64,000 nucleotides of DNA, from positions 558,001 to 622,000 of the forward strand of contig NZ_CP043499.1 in the NCBI RefSeq assembly GCF_009498215.1. Reading direction: 5' to 3'. Below, in pieces: positions 32,418 to 41,804 of this stretch. Position 1 is the first letter of the stretch; every line of letters starts with the position of its first letter. The notes under the pieces were generated by a model. It was not told where the DNA came from, searched no databases, and worked only from the letters and a program-made list of their open reading frames with translations. The position numbers and the translations under genes were made by a program. The stretch is from Rhizobium grahamii (lineage in GTDB: Bacteria > Pseudomonadota > Alphaproteobacteria > Rhizobiales > Rhizobiaceae).

Positions 32418-33467
32418 ATGTCAAAAAGACGGGTTACCGTCATCGATATCGCGCGAGCGGCTGGCGTGTCCAAGTCGACCGTTTCGCTCGTTCTGCAGGG
32501 ATCGTCTCTCGTCAACGATGGCACCCGCGCGAAGGTCAGCGCCGTCATGCGCGATCTGGGCTATGTCTACAATCGGGGTGCTGCCAACCTCAGGCAGTCG
32601 GCGTCGAAGTCGAAGATCATCGGCGTCGTGGTCAACGATCTGACCAATGGCTTCTTTGCCGAGCTTGCCGTCGGTGTCGACATGGTCGTGCAGTCGGCAG
32701 GCTTCGTGCAGTTTCTGTCAAATACCAGCGAGAGCCTTGACCGGCAGCGTGAGGTTATCGCCTCGATGCGCGAGCACGGAATATCCGGTCTCATCATGTC
32801 GCCGGCTCGTGGAACGGAGGCTGCGGACCTGAAGCCGCTGGTCGGCGCCGGAATCCCGGTGGTCGTCGCGGTTCGAAATGTCTCGGGAGCAAAGGCTTCA
32901 TCTGTCATCTCGGACAATCGTGAGGGTGTCTTTGCCGGCGTGAAGCATCTGGCGTCGCTTGGCCATCGCCGCATCGCCTTTGTCGGTGGTTTCAGCGACA
33001 CGGCCGTCTTTGAGGAGAGGCTCGCAGGCTATCGGGATGCGATCGAGACATGTGGCCTGCCACTCGACGAGGAGCTGATTGTGTCCGGTCCGCCATCAAG
33101 GGCAGGGGGCGCCGAGGCGGTCGCGCGGGTCCTGTCGATTGCCGACAGGCCGACAGCCGCCGTCTGCTTCAACGACGCTGTCGCCTTTGGCGTCTGCGAT
33201 GGTCTGCGCGCACGCGGGTTGGAGCCTGCCAGAGACTTTGCCGTCGTCGGGTTTGACGACGTGATCGAGGCCAAGACGGCAGTCCCTGCACTGACGACAA
33301 TTTCGGTCGATCCTCAGGGAATGGGCCGTCGCGCCGCTCAGTTGCTCCTGAAGCAGATCAATGCCGGCAAGGCGGAGCCGGAGGCCATTGTCTCATCGGT
33401 GCGGCTTGTCGTTCGCGAGAGTTGTGGGCGCCCTATTCACGATACGATTGGGAGGAAAGAAGCATGA
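32418..33467 (+). CDS. LacI-family transcriptional regulator
   Basis: A 349-residue repressor. The N-terminal HTH (VTVIDIARAAGVSKSTVSLVLQGSSLVNDGTRAKV, about residues 5-40) is followed by the hinge region NRGAANLRQSASK and a periplasmic-binding-protein-like core (IGVVVNDLTNGFFAELAVGVD ... AVVGFDDVIEAKTAVPALTTISVD). The start at 32418 follows GGGAGGATCTC; an upstream frame overlaps operator O2 and is not needed. It should sense a sugar or derivative and control the downstream operon, to which it is joined by an ATGA overlap. Confidence 0.92.
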   Translation: MSKRRVTVIDIARAAGVSKSTVSLVLQGSSLVNDGTRAKVSAVMRDLGYVYNRGAANLRQSASKSKIIGVVVNDLTNGFFAELAVGVDMVVQSAGFVQFLSNTSESLDRQREVIASMREHGISGLIMSPARGTEAADLKPLVGAGIPVVVAVRNVSGAKASSVISDNREGVFAGVKHLASLGHRRIAFVGGFSDTAVFEERLAGYRDAIETCGLPLDEELIVSGPPSRAGGAEAVARVLSIADRPTAAVCFNDAVAFGVCDGLRARGLEPARDFAVVGFDDVIEAKTAVPALTTISVDPQGMGRRAAQLLLKQINAGKAEPEAIVSSVRLVVRESCGRPIHDTIGRKEA

Positions 33468-34468
33468 CGGTCAGGTGGGGTCTGGTTGGCGCCAGCACGA
33501 TTGCGCGCGAATGGGTGATCAATGCCATCCGCGCCGCCGGCGGAGACGTCGTGAACGTCATGAGCTCGAATGCCGAGCGTGGTGCCGCCTTTGCAAAAGA
33601 GAACGGCATCGGCAGGTCCACCGACAATCTGGCATCGCTGCTGTCCGACAGTGACGTGGATGCTGTCTACATATCGACGACAAATGAATTGCATCGCGAC
33701 CAGGCGATCGCAGCGGCCAATGCCGGCAAGCACGTGCTTTGCGAAAAGCCACTGGCAATGTCGGTCGAGGACGCGAAGGCGATGATGGCCGCTGCGGATC
33801 AGGCGGGTGTCGTGCTGGCGACCAATCATCACTTGAGAAATGCCTCCACCCACGCAGCCATGCGCGAAGCCATCGTGTCAGGGCAGATCGGACGGCCTCT
33901 CGCAGCCAGGGTGTTCCATGCTGTCTATCTGCCGCCGCATCTGCAGGGCTGGCGCTTGGAACGGCCGGATGCAGGTGGCGGCGTGATCCTCGATATTACC
34001 GTCCATGACACGGACACCCTGCGCTTCATTCTGGCAAGCAATCCGGTCGAGGTGACCGCGTTCGCCCAGGAAGGCGGGATGGGCAAGGCGGGTATCGAAG
34101 ACGGCGTCATGGGTGTCATGCGGTTCGAGAATGGTGTGATCGCCCAGTTTCACGATGCCTTCACGGCAAAGTATGCAGAGACAGGGCTTGAAATCCACGG
34201 CACCGAGGGTTCTCTGATCGCGCGAAATGTGATGACGCAGCGCCCGGTCGGCACCGTCACTCTCAAAAACGCCAGTGGCGAGCGGGCGCTCCCGACCACC
34301 GACAAGAATCTCTACCAGACCGCTCTTGAGGCGTTTCATCGCGCCGTTGCAGGGAACGGACAGCCGGCTGCAACGGCTGAGGACGGTATCTGGTCCCTGG
34401 CAACAGGATTGGCCGTCGTCGAATCCGCCGCGACCGGCAAAGCCGTCCAAATTCAAACAGGACTTTGA
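33464..34468 (+). CDS. Gfo/Idh/MocA-family oxidoreductase
   Basis: A 334-residue NAD(P)-dependent oxidoreductase. The Rossmann N-terminus (VRWGLVGASTIAREWVINAI, YISTTNELHRDQAIAAANAGKHVLCEKPLAM) has the EKP motif with its key Lys. The C-terminal domain has GGGVILDITVHDTDTLRFI, where Asp and His take part in catalysis. It overlaps the LacI stop as ATGA, so it is part of the operon. Substrates in this family are cyclic polyols, sugars or their 3-keto forms; which one is not seen. Confidence 0.9.
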   Translation: MTVRWGLVGASTIAREWVINAIRAAGGDVVNVMSSNAERGAAFAKENGIGRSTDNLASLLSDSDVDAVYISTTNELHRDQAIAAANAGKHVLCEKPLAMSVEDAKAMMAAADQAGVVLATNHHLRNASTHAAMREAIVSGQIGRPLAARVFHAVYLPPHLQGWRLERPDAGGGVILDITVHDTDTLRFILASNPVEVTAFAQEGGMGKAGIEDGVMGVMRFENGVIAQFHDAFTAKYAETGLEIHGTEGSLIARNVMTQRPVGTVTLKNASGERALPTTDKNLYQTALEAFHRAVAGNGQPAATAEDGIWSLATGLAVVESAATGKAVQIQTGL

Positions 34469-34473
34469 GCAGC

Positions 34474-36090
34474 ATGATGAGCAAGCACATCAGCCCGGCA
34501 GAGGCCGCAGCACTCATACCCGACGGGGCCGTGGTTTCCGTTTCGTCGTCGAGTGGCCTTGGATGCCCCGACCTGATGCTGAAGGCGATCGGCGAACGCT
34601 TCGATGCGACCGGCCATCCGTGCAATATCACGACGCTCCACCCGATTGCCGCTGGCGATATGAGCGGCATCAAGGGTGTGGACTACATCGCGAAGAAGGG
34701 CTTGCTGAAGCGGATCATCGGCGGCTCCTATCCGTCCGGCCCGTCAAGTGCGGAGCCCCCGCTGATCTGGCAGATGATCACCAACAACGAGATTCCAGCC
34801 TATAACATTCCGTCCGGCATCCTCTTCGACATTCACCGCGAAGCGGCCGCCAAACGACCGGGCGTTCTGACGAAGGTCGGTCTCGATACCTTCGTCGATC
34901 CCAGGCGCCAGGGCTGCGCGATGAACGAGCTCGGGTCGCGCGAGGCGGTCGTCAAACGCGTGCCGTTCGAAGGGGATGAATACCTCTTCTTCCCCGCGAT
35001 CGTACCGCAGGTCGCTATCATCAGGGCGACGACAGCGGACGAGCGCGGCAACCTGACCTATGAGCACGAGGGCGCCTATCTCGGCGGGCTCGACCAGGCG
35101 CTCGCGGCGCGCAACAACGGCGGGATCATCATCGCGCAGGTCAAGCGGATTACCAAGGAAGGATCGCTGAAGCCGCACGATGTGCGTGTGCCCGGCATGC
35201 TCGTGGACTACGTGATCGTCGATCCCGATCAGAAACAGACCACCCAGACGCTTTATGATCCGGCAATCTCCGGCGAGATTTTCCGCCCACTGGAAAGCTT
35301 CCGCGTGCCGGAGTTCAACATCCAGAAGGTGATCGCCCGCCGCGTCGCGCAGGAGCTCGAGGCCGGCAGCTGCGTCAATCTCGGCTTCGGTATTTCTGCC
35401 AATGTACCTCGCATTCTCCTTGAGGAAGGGCTGCACGGAAAAGTCACCTGGGTCATCGAGCAGGGGGCGGTTGGCGGCGTGCCGTTGCTCGACTTCGCCT
35501 TCGGCTGTGCCTCCAATGCCGACGCCTATATGCCTTCGCCTTACCAGTTTACCTATTTCCAGGGCGCAGGCTTCGACGCATCGCTGCTGTCGTTCCTCGA
35601 AATCGGCAAGGACGGCTCGGTCAATGTCTCCAAACTGTCGTTCCGGCCGCATGTCACGGCGGGGGCCGGAGGCTTCGTCGACATCACCGCGCGCGCGAAA
35701 AAGATCGTCTTCTCAGGCATGTTCAATGCGGGCGCAAAGCTCGGTATCGAAAACGGCACGCTGGTGATCGAGAAGGAAGGCAAGCTGAAGAAGCTCGTCA
35801 ACGAGGTCGAGCACGTCACCTTCTCCGGCAGGCGGGCAGTCGAACAGGGCCAGGACATTACCTATGTCACCGAGCGCTGCGTCATGAAGCTGACGCCTGC
35901 AGGCATCGTCCTGACCGAGATCGCGCCGGGTGTCGACGTCAAGGAACATATCCTCGATCAGTCGGAGTTTCCGCTCATCGTGGCGGATGACCTGAAAGTC
36001 ATGGACGCCAGGCTCTTCGGCACCGATACGATCGGCCTTGCACTTCCGACGAGGAAGGCGCGCGTGCTTGAGGGGGTGTTCCATGACTAG
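34474..36090 (+). CDS. Acyl-CoA:acetate/3-ketoacid CoA-transferase (propionate CoA-transferase-like)
   Basis: A 538-residue fused alpha-beta CoA-transferase. The N-terminal half (MSKHISPAEAAALIPDGAVVSVSSSSGLGCPDLML) fits the glycine-rich CoA binding region. The second half has LGFGISANVPRILLEEGLHGKVTWVIEQGAVGGVPLLDFAFGC, in which the Glu of IEQG is the likely nucleophile. Frames permit TTG 34465, ATG 34474 or ATG 34477; I prefer 34474 by distance to AGGA. It would transfer CoA between short acyl groups in the cytosol. It lies 5 bp after the oxidoreductase and overlaps the crotonase by 8 bp. Confidence 0.85.
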   Translation: MMSKHISPAEAAALIPDGAVVSVSSSSGLGCPDLMLKAIGERFDATGHPCNITTLHPIAAGDMSGIKGVDYIAKKGLLKRIIGGSYPSGPSSAEPPLIWQMITNNEIPAYNIPSGILFDIHREAAAKRPGVLTKVGLDTFVDPRRQGCAMNELGSREAVVKRVPFEGDEYLFFPAIVPQVAIIRATTADERGNLTYEHEGAYLGGLDQALAARNNGGIIIAQVKRITKEGSLKPHDVRVPGMLVDYVIVDPDQKQTTQTLYDPAISGEIFRPLESFRVPEFNIQKVIARRVAQELEAGSCVNLGFGISANVPRILLEEGLHGKVTWVIEQGAVGGVPLLDFAFGCASNADAYMPSPYQFTYFQGAGFDASLLSFLEIGKDGSVNVSKLSFRPHVTAGAGGFVDITARAKKIVFSGMFNAGAKLGIENGTLVIEKEGKLKKLVNEVEHVTFSGRRAVEQGQDITYVTERCVMKLTPAGIVLTEIAPGVDVKEHILDQSEFPLIVADDLKVMDARLFGTDTIGLALPTRKARVLEGVFHD

Positions 36091-36861
36091 CGGCACCGTC
36101 AAGGTCGCCTTCGAGGGACACGCCGCGATCATGACCGTGTCGCGACCGGAGAAGCTGAACGCTCTCGATCTCGACATGCTGAAGGCACTCTCGATCGCGG
36201 CCGACGAGGTCGAGGCGAACACCAATGCGCGTGTGGCGATCCTGACTGGCGAGGGCAAGGGTTTCTCGGCAGGCGGCGACATCAAGGCCTGGGGCGGCAT
36301 GCGTCCGGAAGAATTCGGCCACGCCTGGGTCAGGCATGGCCATCGTATATTTGAAAGACTGGCGACGCTGCGCGTGCCGTTGATCGCCGCATTGAACGGA
36401 CATGCGCTGGGCGGCGGTCTCGAACTTGCTGGTCTTGCCGATATCCGCATCGCCGAAGAGCAGATCAAGATCGGCCTTCCGGAGACCGGGCTTGGCATGG
36501 TGCCCGGCTGGTCGGGAACGCAGCGTCTCGTCAAGCGGTTCGGAGCCCAGGTCGTGCGACGCATGGCCCTTGGCGGCGAGATCTTCACGGCAGAGCAGGC
36601 ACGAGAGCTCGGTATCGTCGATCTTGTCACGACATCAGGAAACGCCGTCGAGGCGGCAAAGGAATACGCCGGGCGTATCGCCGCAAGGGCCCTGCGGCCC
36701 TCGAGATCGTCAAGCTCATGATTGCTTCGGCAAGCGGCGAAGACAATGGGTCAGCTGTGGAAGCTCTGGGTTCAATCCTGGCTGCCAAGACCGGCGACCT
36801 CAAGGAAGGCGTGGCGTCTTTCAGCGAAAAGCGCCCGGCACAGTTCAAGGGAGAATGGTAA
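36083..36861 (+). pseudogene. Enoyl-CoA hydratase (crotonase), one frameshift as sequenced
   Basis: A crotonase: KGFSAGGDIKAW (oxyanion), VPLIAALNGHALGGGLELAGLADIRIA, and catalytic Glu region GLPETGLGMVPGWSGTQRLV. As sequenced it stops early at 36721 after an Arg/Ser tail. Adding one base in GGGCCC (36687-36692) gives ARGPAALEIVKLMIASA and a stop at 36861, about 259 aa, the usual family length. The restored stop overlaps the next start as TAATG. This is best read as an intact coupled gene with a base-call error. It overlaps the CoA-transferase stop by 8 bp. Confidence 0.85.
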
Positions 36862-38381
36862 TGACGGTTCTGGTCACGCCGAAGGCGCTTGTCGATCATC
36901 GCGCTCGCGACTTCAAGATGCTGATCGACGGTCGGTGGGAAGAGGGAACAACCCAACCGATCGAGCGCGTCGCGCCGAGCCACGGCGTCATTGTCAGCCG
37001 CTATCCGGCAGGAACAAAGGCCGATGCGGAGCGGGCGATTGCCGCAGCCCGCAACGCCTTCGACAATGGTCCCTGGCCGCGGATGACGGCGTCCGAGCGT
37101 TCGGCCGTCCTCTTGAAGGCTGCCGATCTGATTTCGGACCGCTCAGAAGAATTGGCCTACCTTGATGCGATAGAAGCGGGCAAGCCGATCTCACAGGTGA
37201 GGGGCGAGATCGCCGGCTCCGTTGACATCTGGCGATACGCTGCTGCCCTTGCGCGCGACCTGCATGGCGAAAGCTACAACACGCTTGGCGATGGCACGCT
37301 TGGCGTTGTGCTGCGCGAGGCGATTGGTGTCGTATCGATCATCACGCCCTGGAACTTCCCGTTCCTCATTGTCGGCCAGAAATTGCCCTTTGCACTGGCT
37401 GCGGGCTGCACCACTGTGGTCAAGCCGTCCGAGCTGACGTCGGGATCGACGCTCGTGCTCGGCGAGATCCTGCAGGAAGCGGGCGTGCCGGCCGGCGTCG
37501 TCAATATCATTACGGGCACCGGGCCTGAAGTTGGCGCGGTCATGACCTCGCATCCCGAGGTCGACATGGTCTCTTTCACCGGCTCGACCGGCGTCGGCAA
37601 GTTGACGATGACCAATGCCGCGCAGACCCTGAAAAAGGTCTCGCTCGAACTCGGCGGCAAGAACCCGCAGATCGTATTCCCCGACGCAGACCTGGATGCC
37701 TTCATCGATGCGGCGGTGTTCGGTGCCTATTTCAATGCCGGAGAGTGCTGCAATGCCGGTTCGCGATTGATCCTGCACAAGAGCATCGCATCCGACGTCG
37801 TCAAACGCGTCGCAGAGCTTGCCAGGGAGGTAAAGGTTGGCGATCCGCTCGACCCGAGCACGCAGGTTGGCGCGATCATTACCCCTCAGCACCTGCAAAA
37901 GATCTCGGGTTATCTCGCTGGCGCCAGGGAGAGCGGGGCGACGGTCGTGCACGGCGGCGAGGCGCTTGATTTCGGGATGGGCCAGTTCATGGCGCCGACG
38001 ATCCTCGATGCGGTCACCCCTGACATGGCGGTCGCGCGCGAGGAGGTCTTCGGTCCGGTTCTGTCGGTGCTGACCTTCGAGACGACGGCGGAAGCGATCA
38101 GCATCGCCAACTCGATCGACTATGGCCTGTCAGCCGGCGTCTGGAGCCGCGACTTCGATACCTGCCTGACGATCGGCCGCAAGGTCAGGGCAGGTACGGT
38201 CTGGATGAACACCTTCATGGATGGCGCTTCCGAGCTTCCGTTTGGTGGCTACAAGCAGTCGGGTCTCGGCCGCGAGCTCGGTCGCCATGCGGTCGAGGAC
38301 TACACCGAGACGAAGACACTGAACATGCATATCGGCGCCCGCACGAGCTGGTGGATGCCGAAGAGGGAGACGCCGGCTTAA
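36861..38381 (+). CDS. Aldehyde dehydrogenase family protein
   Basis: A 506-residue NAD(P)-dependent ALDH. The set is complete: IGVVSIITPWNFPF, LVKPSEL-type VVKPSELTSGSTL, VSFTGSTGVGKLTM, the general base Glu in KKVSLELGGKNPQIVF, the catalytic Cys in YFNAGECCNAGSRLILH, and EEVFGPVLSVLTFE. The start is the ATG at 36861, which overlaps the restored crotonase stop (TAATG). It probably oxidises an aldehyde made by the GMC or Gfo/Idh/MocA enzymes of the same operon; betaine-aldehyde or gamma-amino-aldehyde types are possible. A hairpin follows before the transporter. Confidence 0.93.
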   Translation: MTVLVTPKALVDHRARDFKMLIDGRWEEGTTQPIERVAPSHGVIVSRYPAGTKADAERAIAAARNAFDNGPWPRMTASERSAVLLKAADLISDRSEELAYLDAIEAGKPISQVRGEIAGSVDIWRYAAALARDLHGESYNTLGDGTLGVVLREAIGVVSIITPWNFPFLIVGQKLPFALAAGCTTVVKPSELTSGSTLVLGEILQEAGVPAGVVNIITGTGPEVGAVMTSHPEVDMVSFTGSTGVGKLTMTNAAQTLKKVSLELGGKNPQIVFPDADLDAFIDAAVFGAYFNAGECCNAGSRLILHKSIASDVVKRVAELAREVKVGDPLDPSTQVGAIITPQHLQKISGYLAGARESGATVVHGGEALDFGMGQFMAPTILDAVTPDMAVAREEVFGPVLSVLTFETTAEAISIANSIDYGLSAGVWSRDFDTCLTIGRKVRAGTVWMNTFMDGASELPFGGYKQSGLGRELGRHAVEDYTETKTLNMHIGARTSWWMPKRETPA

Positions 38382-38418
38382 CCGGCAACGAGACTGCGCC
38401 TGAGGAGGGCGGGTGATC

Positions 38419-38440
38419 GATGCGGGAATGATCCCGCATC
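38419..38440 (+). terminator. Intercistronic hairpin before the sugar-binding-protein gene
   Basis: GATGCGGGA (38419-38427) pairs with TCCCGCATC (38432-38440) around ATGA. It lies between the aldehyde dehydrogenase stop and the binding-protein start at 38469, without a U-tract. Partial termination or mRNA processing would separate the enzyme and transporter parts of the operon. Confidence 0.5.
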
Positions 38441-38468
38441 ACCAAACTTGCACGATGGGAGGATTTTC

Positions 38469-39728
38469 ATGTTGAAGTTGATGAGTTCGACGGCGATTGC
38501 GGGAATGCTTTTGCTTGGGGCTGGTATTGCGCATGCTGCGGATGTCAAGGAAGTGCAGATGCTGCACTGGTGGACGTCTGGCGGCGAGGCTGCTGCGTTG
38601 AACGTGCTGAAGGGCGATCTTTCGAAGGAGGGGTATGCCTGGAAGGACGTTCCGGTTGCCGGTGGTGGCGGTGACGCGGCGATGACGGCGCTGAAGGCGA
38701 TGGTTGCGGCCGGCAACTATCCGACGGCATCGCAGATGCTGGGCTATACGGTTCTCGATTATGCCCAGGCGGGCGTGATGGGCGACTTGACGGAGACGGC
38801 GAAGAAGGAAGGCTGGGACAAGTCGGTTCCGGCAGCCCTGCAGAAGTTCTCGGTCTATGACGGCAAGTGGGTCGCAGCCCCCGTCAACGTGCACTCGGTC
38901 AACTGGCTGTGGATCAACAAGGCTGTCATGGACAAGATCGGCGGCACCGAGCCGAAGACCTTCGACGACCTGATCGCACTTCTCGACAAGGCGAAGGCGG
39001 CCGGTGTCGTGCCGCTGGCGCTCGGCGGCCAGAACTGGCAGGAAGCGACGATGTTCGATTCCATCGTGCTGTCGACCGGTGGGCCGGAGTTCTACAAGAA
39101 GGCCTTCAACGACCTCGACGAGGAATCGCTGAAGTCGGACACGATGAAGAAGTCGTTCGACAACCTTGCCAAGATCGTCACCTACGTCGACCCGAACTTC
39201 TCCGGCCGTGACTGGAACCTTGCGACCGCCATGGTCATCAAGGGCGATGCACTGGTGCAGGTGATGGGCGACTGGGCCAAGGGTGAGTTCGTGGCGGCCA
39301 AGAAGACGCCGGGCAACGACTTCCTGTGCTACCGCTTCCCCGGCACCGACGGCAGCGTGATCTACAACTCCGACATGTTCGGCATGTTCAACGTCCCCGA
39401 GGACCGCAAGGCGGCACAGGTGGCGCTGGCGACGGCAACGCTGTCGAAGAGCTTCCAGTCGGCCTTCAACGTCGTCAAGGGCTCAGTTCCTGCTCGCACC
39501 GACGTTCCCGATACCGACTTCGACGCCTGCGGCAAGAAGGGGATCGCGGATCTGAAGGCGGCAAACGACGGCGGTACGCTGTTCGGTTCGCTGGCCCAGG
39601 GCTATGGCGCGCCTCCGGCAATCGCCAATGCCTACAAGGACGTGGTGTCGAAGTTCGTGCACGGCCAGATCAAGAGCTCCGACGAGGCTGTGAAGCAGCT
39701 CGTCCAGGCGATCGACGACGCCAAGTAA
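38469..39728 (+). CDS. Carbohydrate ABC transporter substrate-binding protein (CUT1)
   Basis: A 419-residue periplasmic binding protein. Start at 38469 after GGGAGG. Signal peptide LKLMSSTAIAGMLLLGAGIAHAAD with cleavage after AHA. The mature start VKEVQMLHWWTSGGEAAALNVLKG is the family hallmark of glucose/mannose-type CUT1 binding proteins, and PVNVHSVNWLWINKAVMDKIGG and QVMGDWAKGEF follow. Similar proteins often bind glucose, mannose or their glycosides. It is the first transporter gene, 87 bp from the ALDH and 184 bp before the first permease. Confidence 0.93.
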   Translation: MLKLMSSTAIAGMLLLGAGIAHAADVKEVQMLHWWTSGGEAAALNVLKGDLSKEGYAWKDVPVAGGGGDAAMTALKAMVAAGNYPTASQMLGYTVLDYAQAGVMGDLTETAKKEGWDKSVPAALQKFSVYDGKWVAAPVNVHSVNWLWINKAVMDKIGGTEPKTFDDLIALLDKAKAAGVVPLALGGQNWQEATMFDSIVLSTGGPEFYKKAFNDLDEESLKSDTMKKSFDNLAKIVTYVDPNFSGRDWNLATAMVIKGDALVQVMGDWAKGEFVAAKKTPGNDFLCYRFPGTDGSVIYNSDMFGMFNVPEDRKAAQVALATATLSKSFQSAFNVVKGSVPARTDVPDTDFDACGKKGIADLKAANDGGTLFGSLAQGYGAPPAIANAYKDVVSKFVHGQIKSSDEAVKQLVQAIDDAK

Positions 39729-39912
39729 GTCAGGCCCAGGAACTCGGCCCAGTAAGTCGGGCCAAGTAGTCACGCCGGGTCAGTTCCCGGCGTCCATGAC
39801 GAGCCCTTCTCCGGCCATGGTCGGGGAAGGTGCGCTCGCCAGTGTCTTTCTGAAGCCAGTACCTTCTGAAGTCAGTGCTTTTCTGAAGAACGTGCCTTTC
39901 TGGAGAATGCCA
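39729..39912 (+). repeat. Intercistronic region with hairpin and short tandem repeats
   Basis: CGCCGGG (39773-39779) pairs with CCCGGCG (39786-39792). After it, TTCTGAAG occurs three times (39848-39855, 39864-39871, 39881-39888) with 16- and 17-bp periods and partly matching spacers. Nearer the binding-protein stop, two AGTAAGTC-GGCC-like units occur. Such elements between a binding protein and its permeases often protect the upstream mRNA, giving more binding protein than permease. That role is inferred. Confidence 0.5.
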
Positions 39913-40860
39913 ATGAGTTCTGTTGCGACAACAGAACCCGCCATCGCGCGCGGGACAAGAGCTTCCATTCGAGGGCGGATGCAGGACGCGCTGCCGAAGA
40001 TCGTGCTTGCGCCGAGCTTCGCGATCACCGTCATCTTCGTCTACGGCTTCATCCTCTGGACGATCTATCTGTCCTTTACCAATTCCAAGACCTTTCCGTC
40101 CTACGCGATCACTGGGGCGCGCTCCTACCAGCGCCTGTGGCGGTGGACCTTCGAGAGCGACCCGCCGTCCAGCTGGTACACCTCGATCACCAACATGGGG
40201 ATCTTCGGCGTCCTCTATATCGGCATCTGCCTGGCGCTCGGCCTGCTGCTGGCGATCCTGCTCGACCAGAAGATCCGCGGCGAGGGCATCCTGCGGCCGA
40301 TCTTCCTCTATCCGATGGCGCTGTCCTTCATCGTCACGGGCGTTGCCTGGAAGTGGTTCCTCGATCCCGGCCTCGGGCTTGAGCAGACGCTGCACCAGCT
40401 CGGCTGGACGAGCTTCCACTTCGACTGGATCAAGAACAAGGACTTCGTCATCTACACCGTGGTCATCGCCGGCGTCTGGCAGGCGTCGGGCTTCGTGATG
40501 GCGATGTTCCTGGCGGGGCTGCGCGGCATCGACGGCGAGATCATGAAGGCGGCCCAGATCGACGGGGCAACGACGGTGCAGCTTTACCGCCGCATCATCA
40601 TCCCGCTGCTCAGACCGATCTTCCTGTCGGCCTTCATCGTGCTCGCGCACATGGCGATCAAGTCCTACGATCTGGTGGTGGCGCTGACCTCGGGCGGGCC
40701 CGGCGGCTCGGCCTGGCTGCCCTCCAACTTCATGTACGAATACACCTTCAAGCGCAACGAGATGGCGGTCGGCTCCGCAAGTGCTGTGATCATGCTGATG
40801 ACGATCTCGGCGATCATCGTTCCCTACCTCTATTCCGAACTGAAGGAGAAGGGCCGATGA
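39913..40860 (+). CDS. Sugar ABC transporter permease (MalF-like)
   Basis: A 315-residue inner-membrane protein with six likely membrane segments. The EAA loop is EIMKAAQIDGATTVQLYRRIIIPLLRPI, where it meets the ATPase. Start MSSVATTEPAIARG at 39913 follows GGAG; an upstream frame runs through the repeat region. It overlaps the next permease by ATGA (40857-40860). Confidence 0.92.
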   Translation: MSSVATTEPAIARGTRASIRGRMQDALPKIVLAPSFAITVIFVYGFILWTIYLSFTNSKTFPSYAITGARSYQRLWRWTFESDPPSSWYTSITNMGIFGVLYIGICLALGLLLAILLDQKIRGEGILRPIFLYPMALSFIVTGVAWKWFLDPGLGLEQTLHQLGWTSFHFDWIKNKDFVIYTVVIAGVWQASGFVMAMFLAGLRGIDGEIMKAAQIDGATTVQLYRRIIIPLLRPIFLSAFIVLAHMAIKSYDLVVALTSGGPGGSAWLPSNFMYEYTFKRNEMAVGSASAVIMLMTISAIIVPYLYSELKEKGR

Positions 40861-41801
40861 GCGCGCTCTCCACTGCGCTGGCGCCCTCGCGCAGCACCGC
40901 AAGCAGCCGCTGGATCAGCCGGGTCGTCATCTACGGACTGCTGGTCGGCTTTGCCCTGTTCTACCTGACGCCGCTGTTCGTCATGCTGGTCACCTCGTTC
41001 AAGACCATGGACGAGATCCAGAACGGTAACATGCTGGCCCTACCGCAATCGCCGACGATCGAGCCCTGGTTCAAGGCCTGGGGCGAGGCCTGCGTCGGGC
41101 TCACCTGCGCCGGCATCAAGGGCTACTTCTGGAACTCGATCAAGATGGTGGTGCCGGCGGTGGCGATCTCCACCCTGGTCGGGGCGCTGAACGGCTATGT
41201 CCTGACCAAGTGGCGCTTTCCCGGCCATACGCTGGTCTTCGGACTGATGCTGTTTGCCTGCTTCATTCCCTTCCAGTCGGTGCTGTTGCCGATGGCGACC
41301 ATCTTGGGCAGCCTCGGGCGCTTCGGCGTCACCCTGCAGAACCTGACCGGCTTTGCCTTCGGGCTTGGCAATTCCACCGTCAACCTGGTGTTCGTCCATG
41401 TCGTCTACGGGCTGGGCTTCACGACGCTGTTCTTCCGCAACTACTACGAGGCCTTCCCGAGCGAACTGGTGAAGGCGGCCCAGGTCGACGGCGCCGGCTT
41501 CTTCCAGATCTTTTACCGCATCATGCTGCCGAACTCGCTGCCGATCATCGTCGTCACCGTCATCTACCAGTTCACCAACATCTGGAACGACTTCCTGTTT
41601 GCCTCCGCCTATGCCGGCACCGGGGACGTCATGCCGATGACGGTGGCGCTGAACAACGTCGTCAACACCTCGACCGGGGTGGTGGAATACAACGTCAACA
41701 TGGCAGCGGCGATGATTGCCGCGCTGCCCACGCTCCTCGTCTACATTCTCGCCGGCCGCTACTTCGTGCGCGGACTGATGGCGGGCGCCGTCAAAGGATA
41801 A
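40857..41801 (+). CDS. Sugar ABC transporter permease (MalG-like)
   Basis: A 314-residue membrane protein, six segments, with the EAA loop PSELVKAAQVDGAGFFQIFYRIMLPNSLPIIVV. The N-terminal TPLFVMLVTSFKT and the C-terminal GRYFVRGLMAGAVKG are usual for MalG-type CUT1 permeases. It is coupled to the first permease by ATGA and lies 3 bp from the ATPase gene. Confidence 0.92.
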   Translation: MSALSTALAPSRSTASSRWISRVVIYGLLVGFALFYLTPLFVMLVTSFKTMDEIQNGNMLALPQSPTIEPWFKAWGEACVGLTCAGIKGYFWNSIKMVVPAVAISTLVGALNGYVLTKWRFPGHTLVFGLMLFACFIPFQSVLLPMATILGSLGRFGVTLQNLTGFAFGLGNSTVNLVFVHVVYGLGFTTLFFRNYYEAFPSELVKAAQVDGAGFFQIFYRIMLPNSLPIIVVTVIYQFTNIWNDFLFASAYAGTGDVMPMTVALNNVVNTSTGVVEYNVNMAAAMIAALPTLLVYILAGRYFVRGLMAGAVKG

Positions 41802-41804
41802 ACC

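Noticed and set aside
39848..39888. CRISPR-like array
   Set aside because: Three 8-bp repeats with 8-9-bp spacers are far too short, and no cas gene is present.
39730..40902. 390-codon open frame antisense to the first permease
   Set aside because: Shadow frame rich in His/Asp/Arg with no family.
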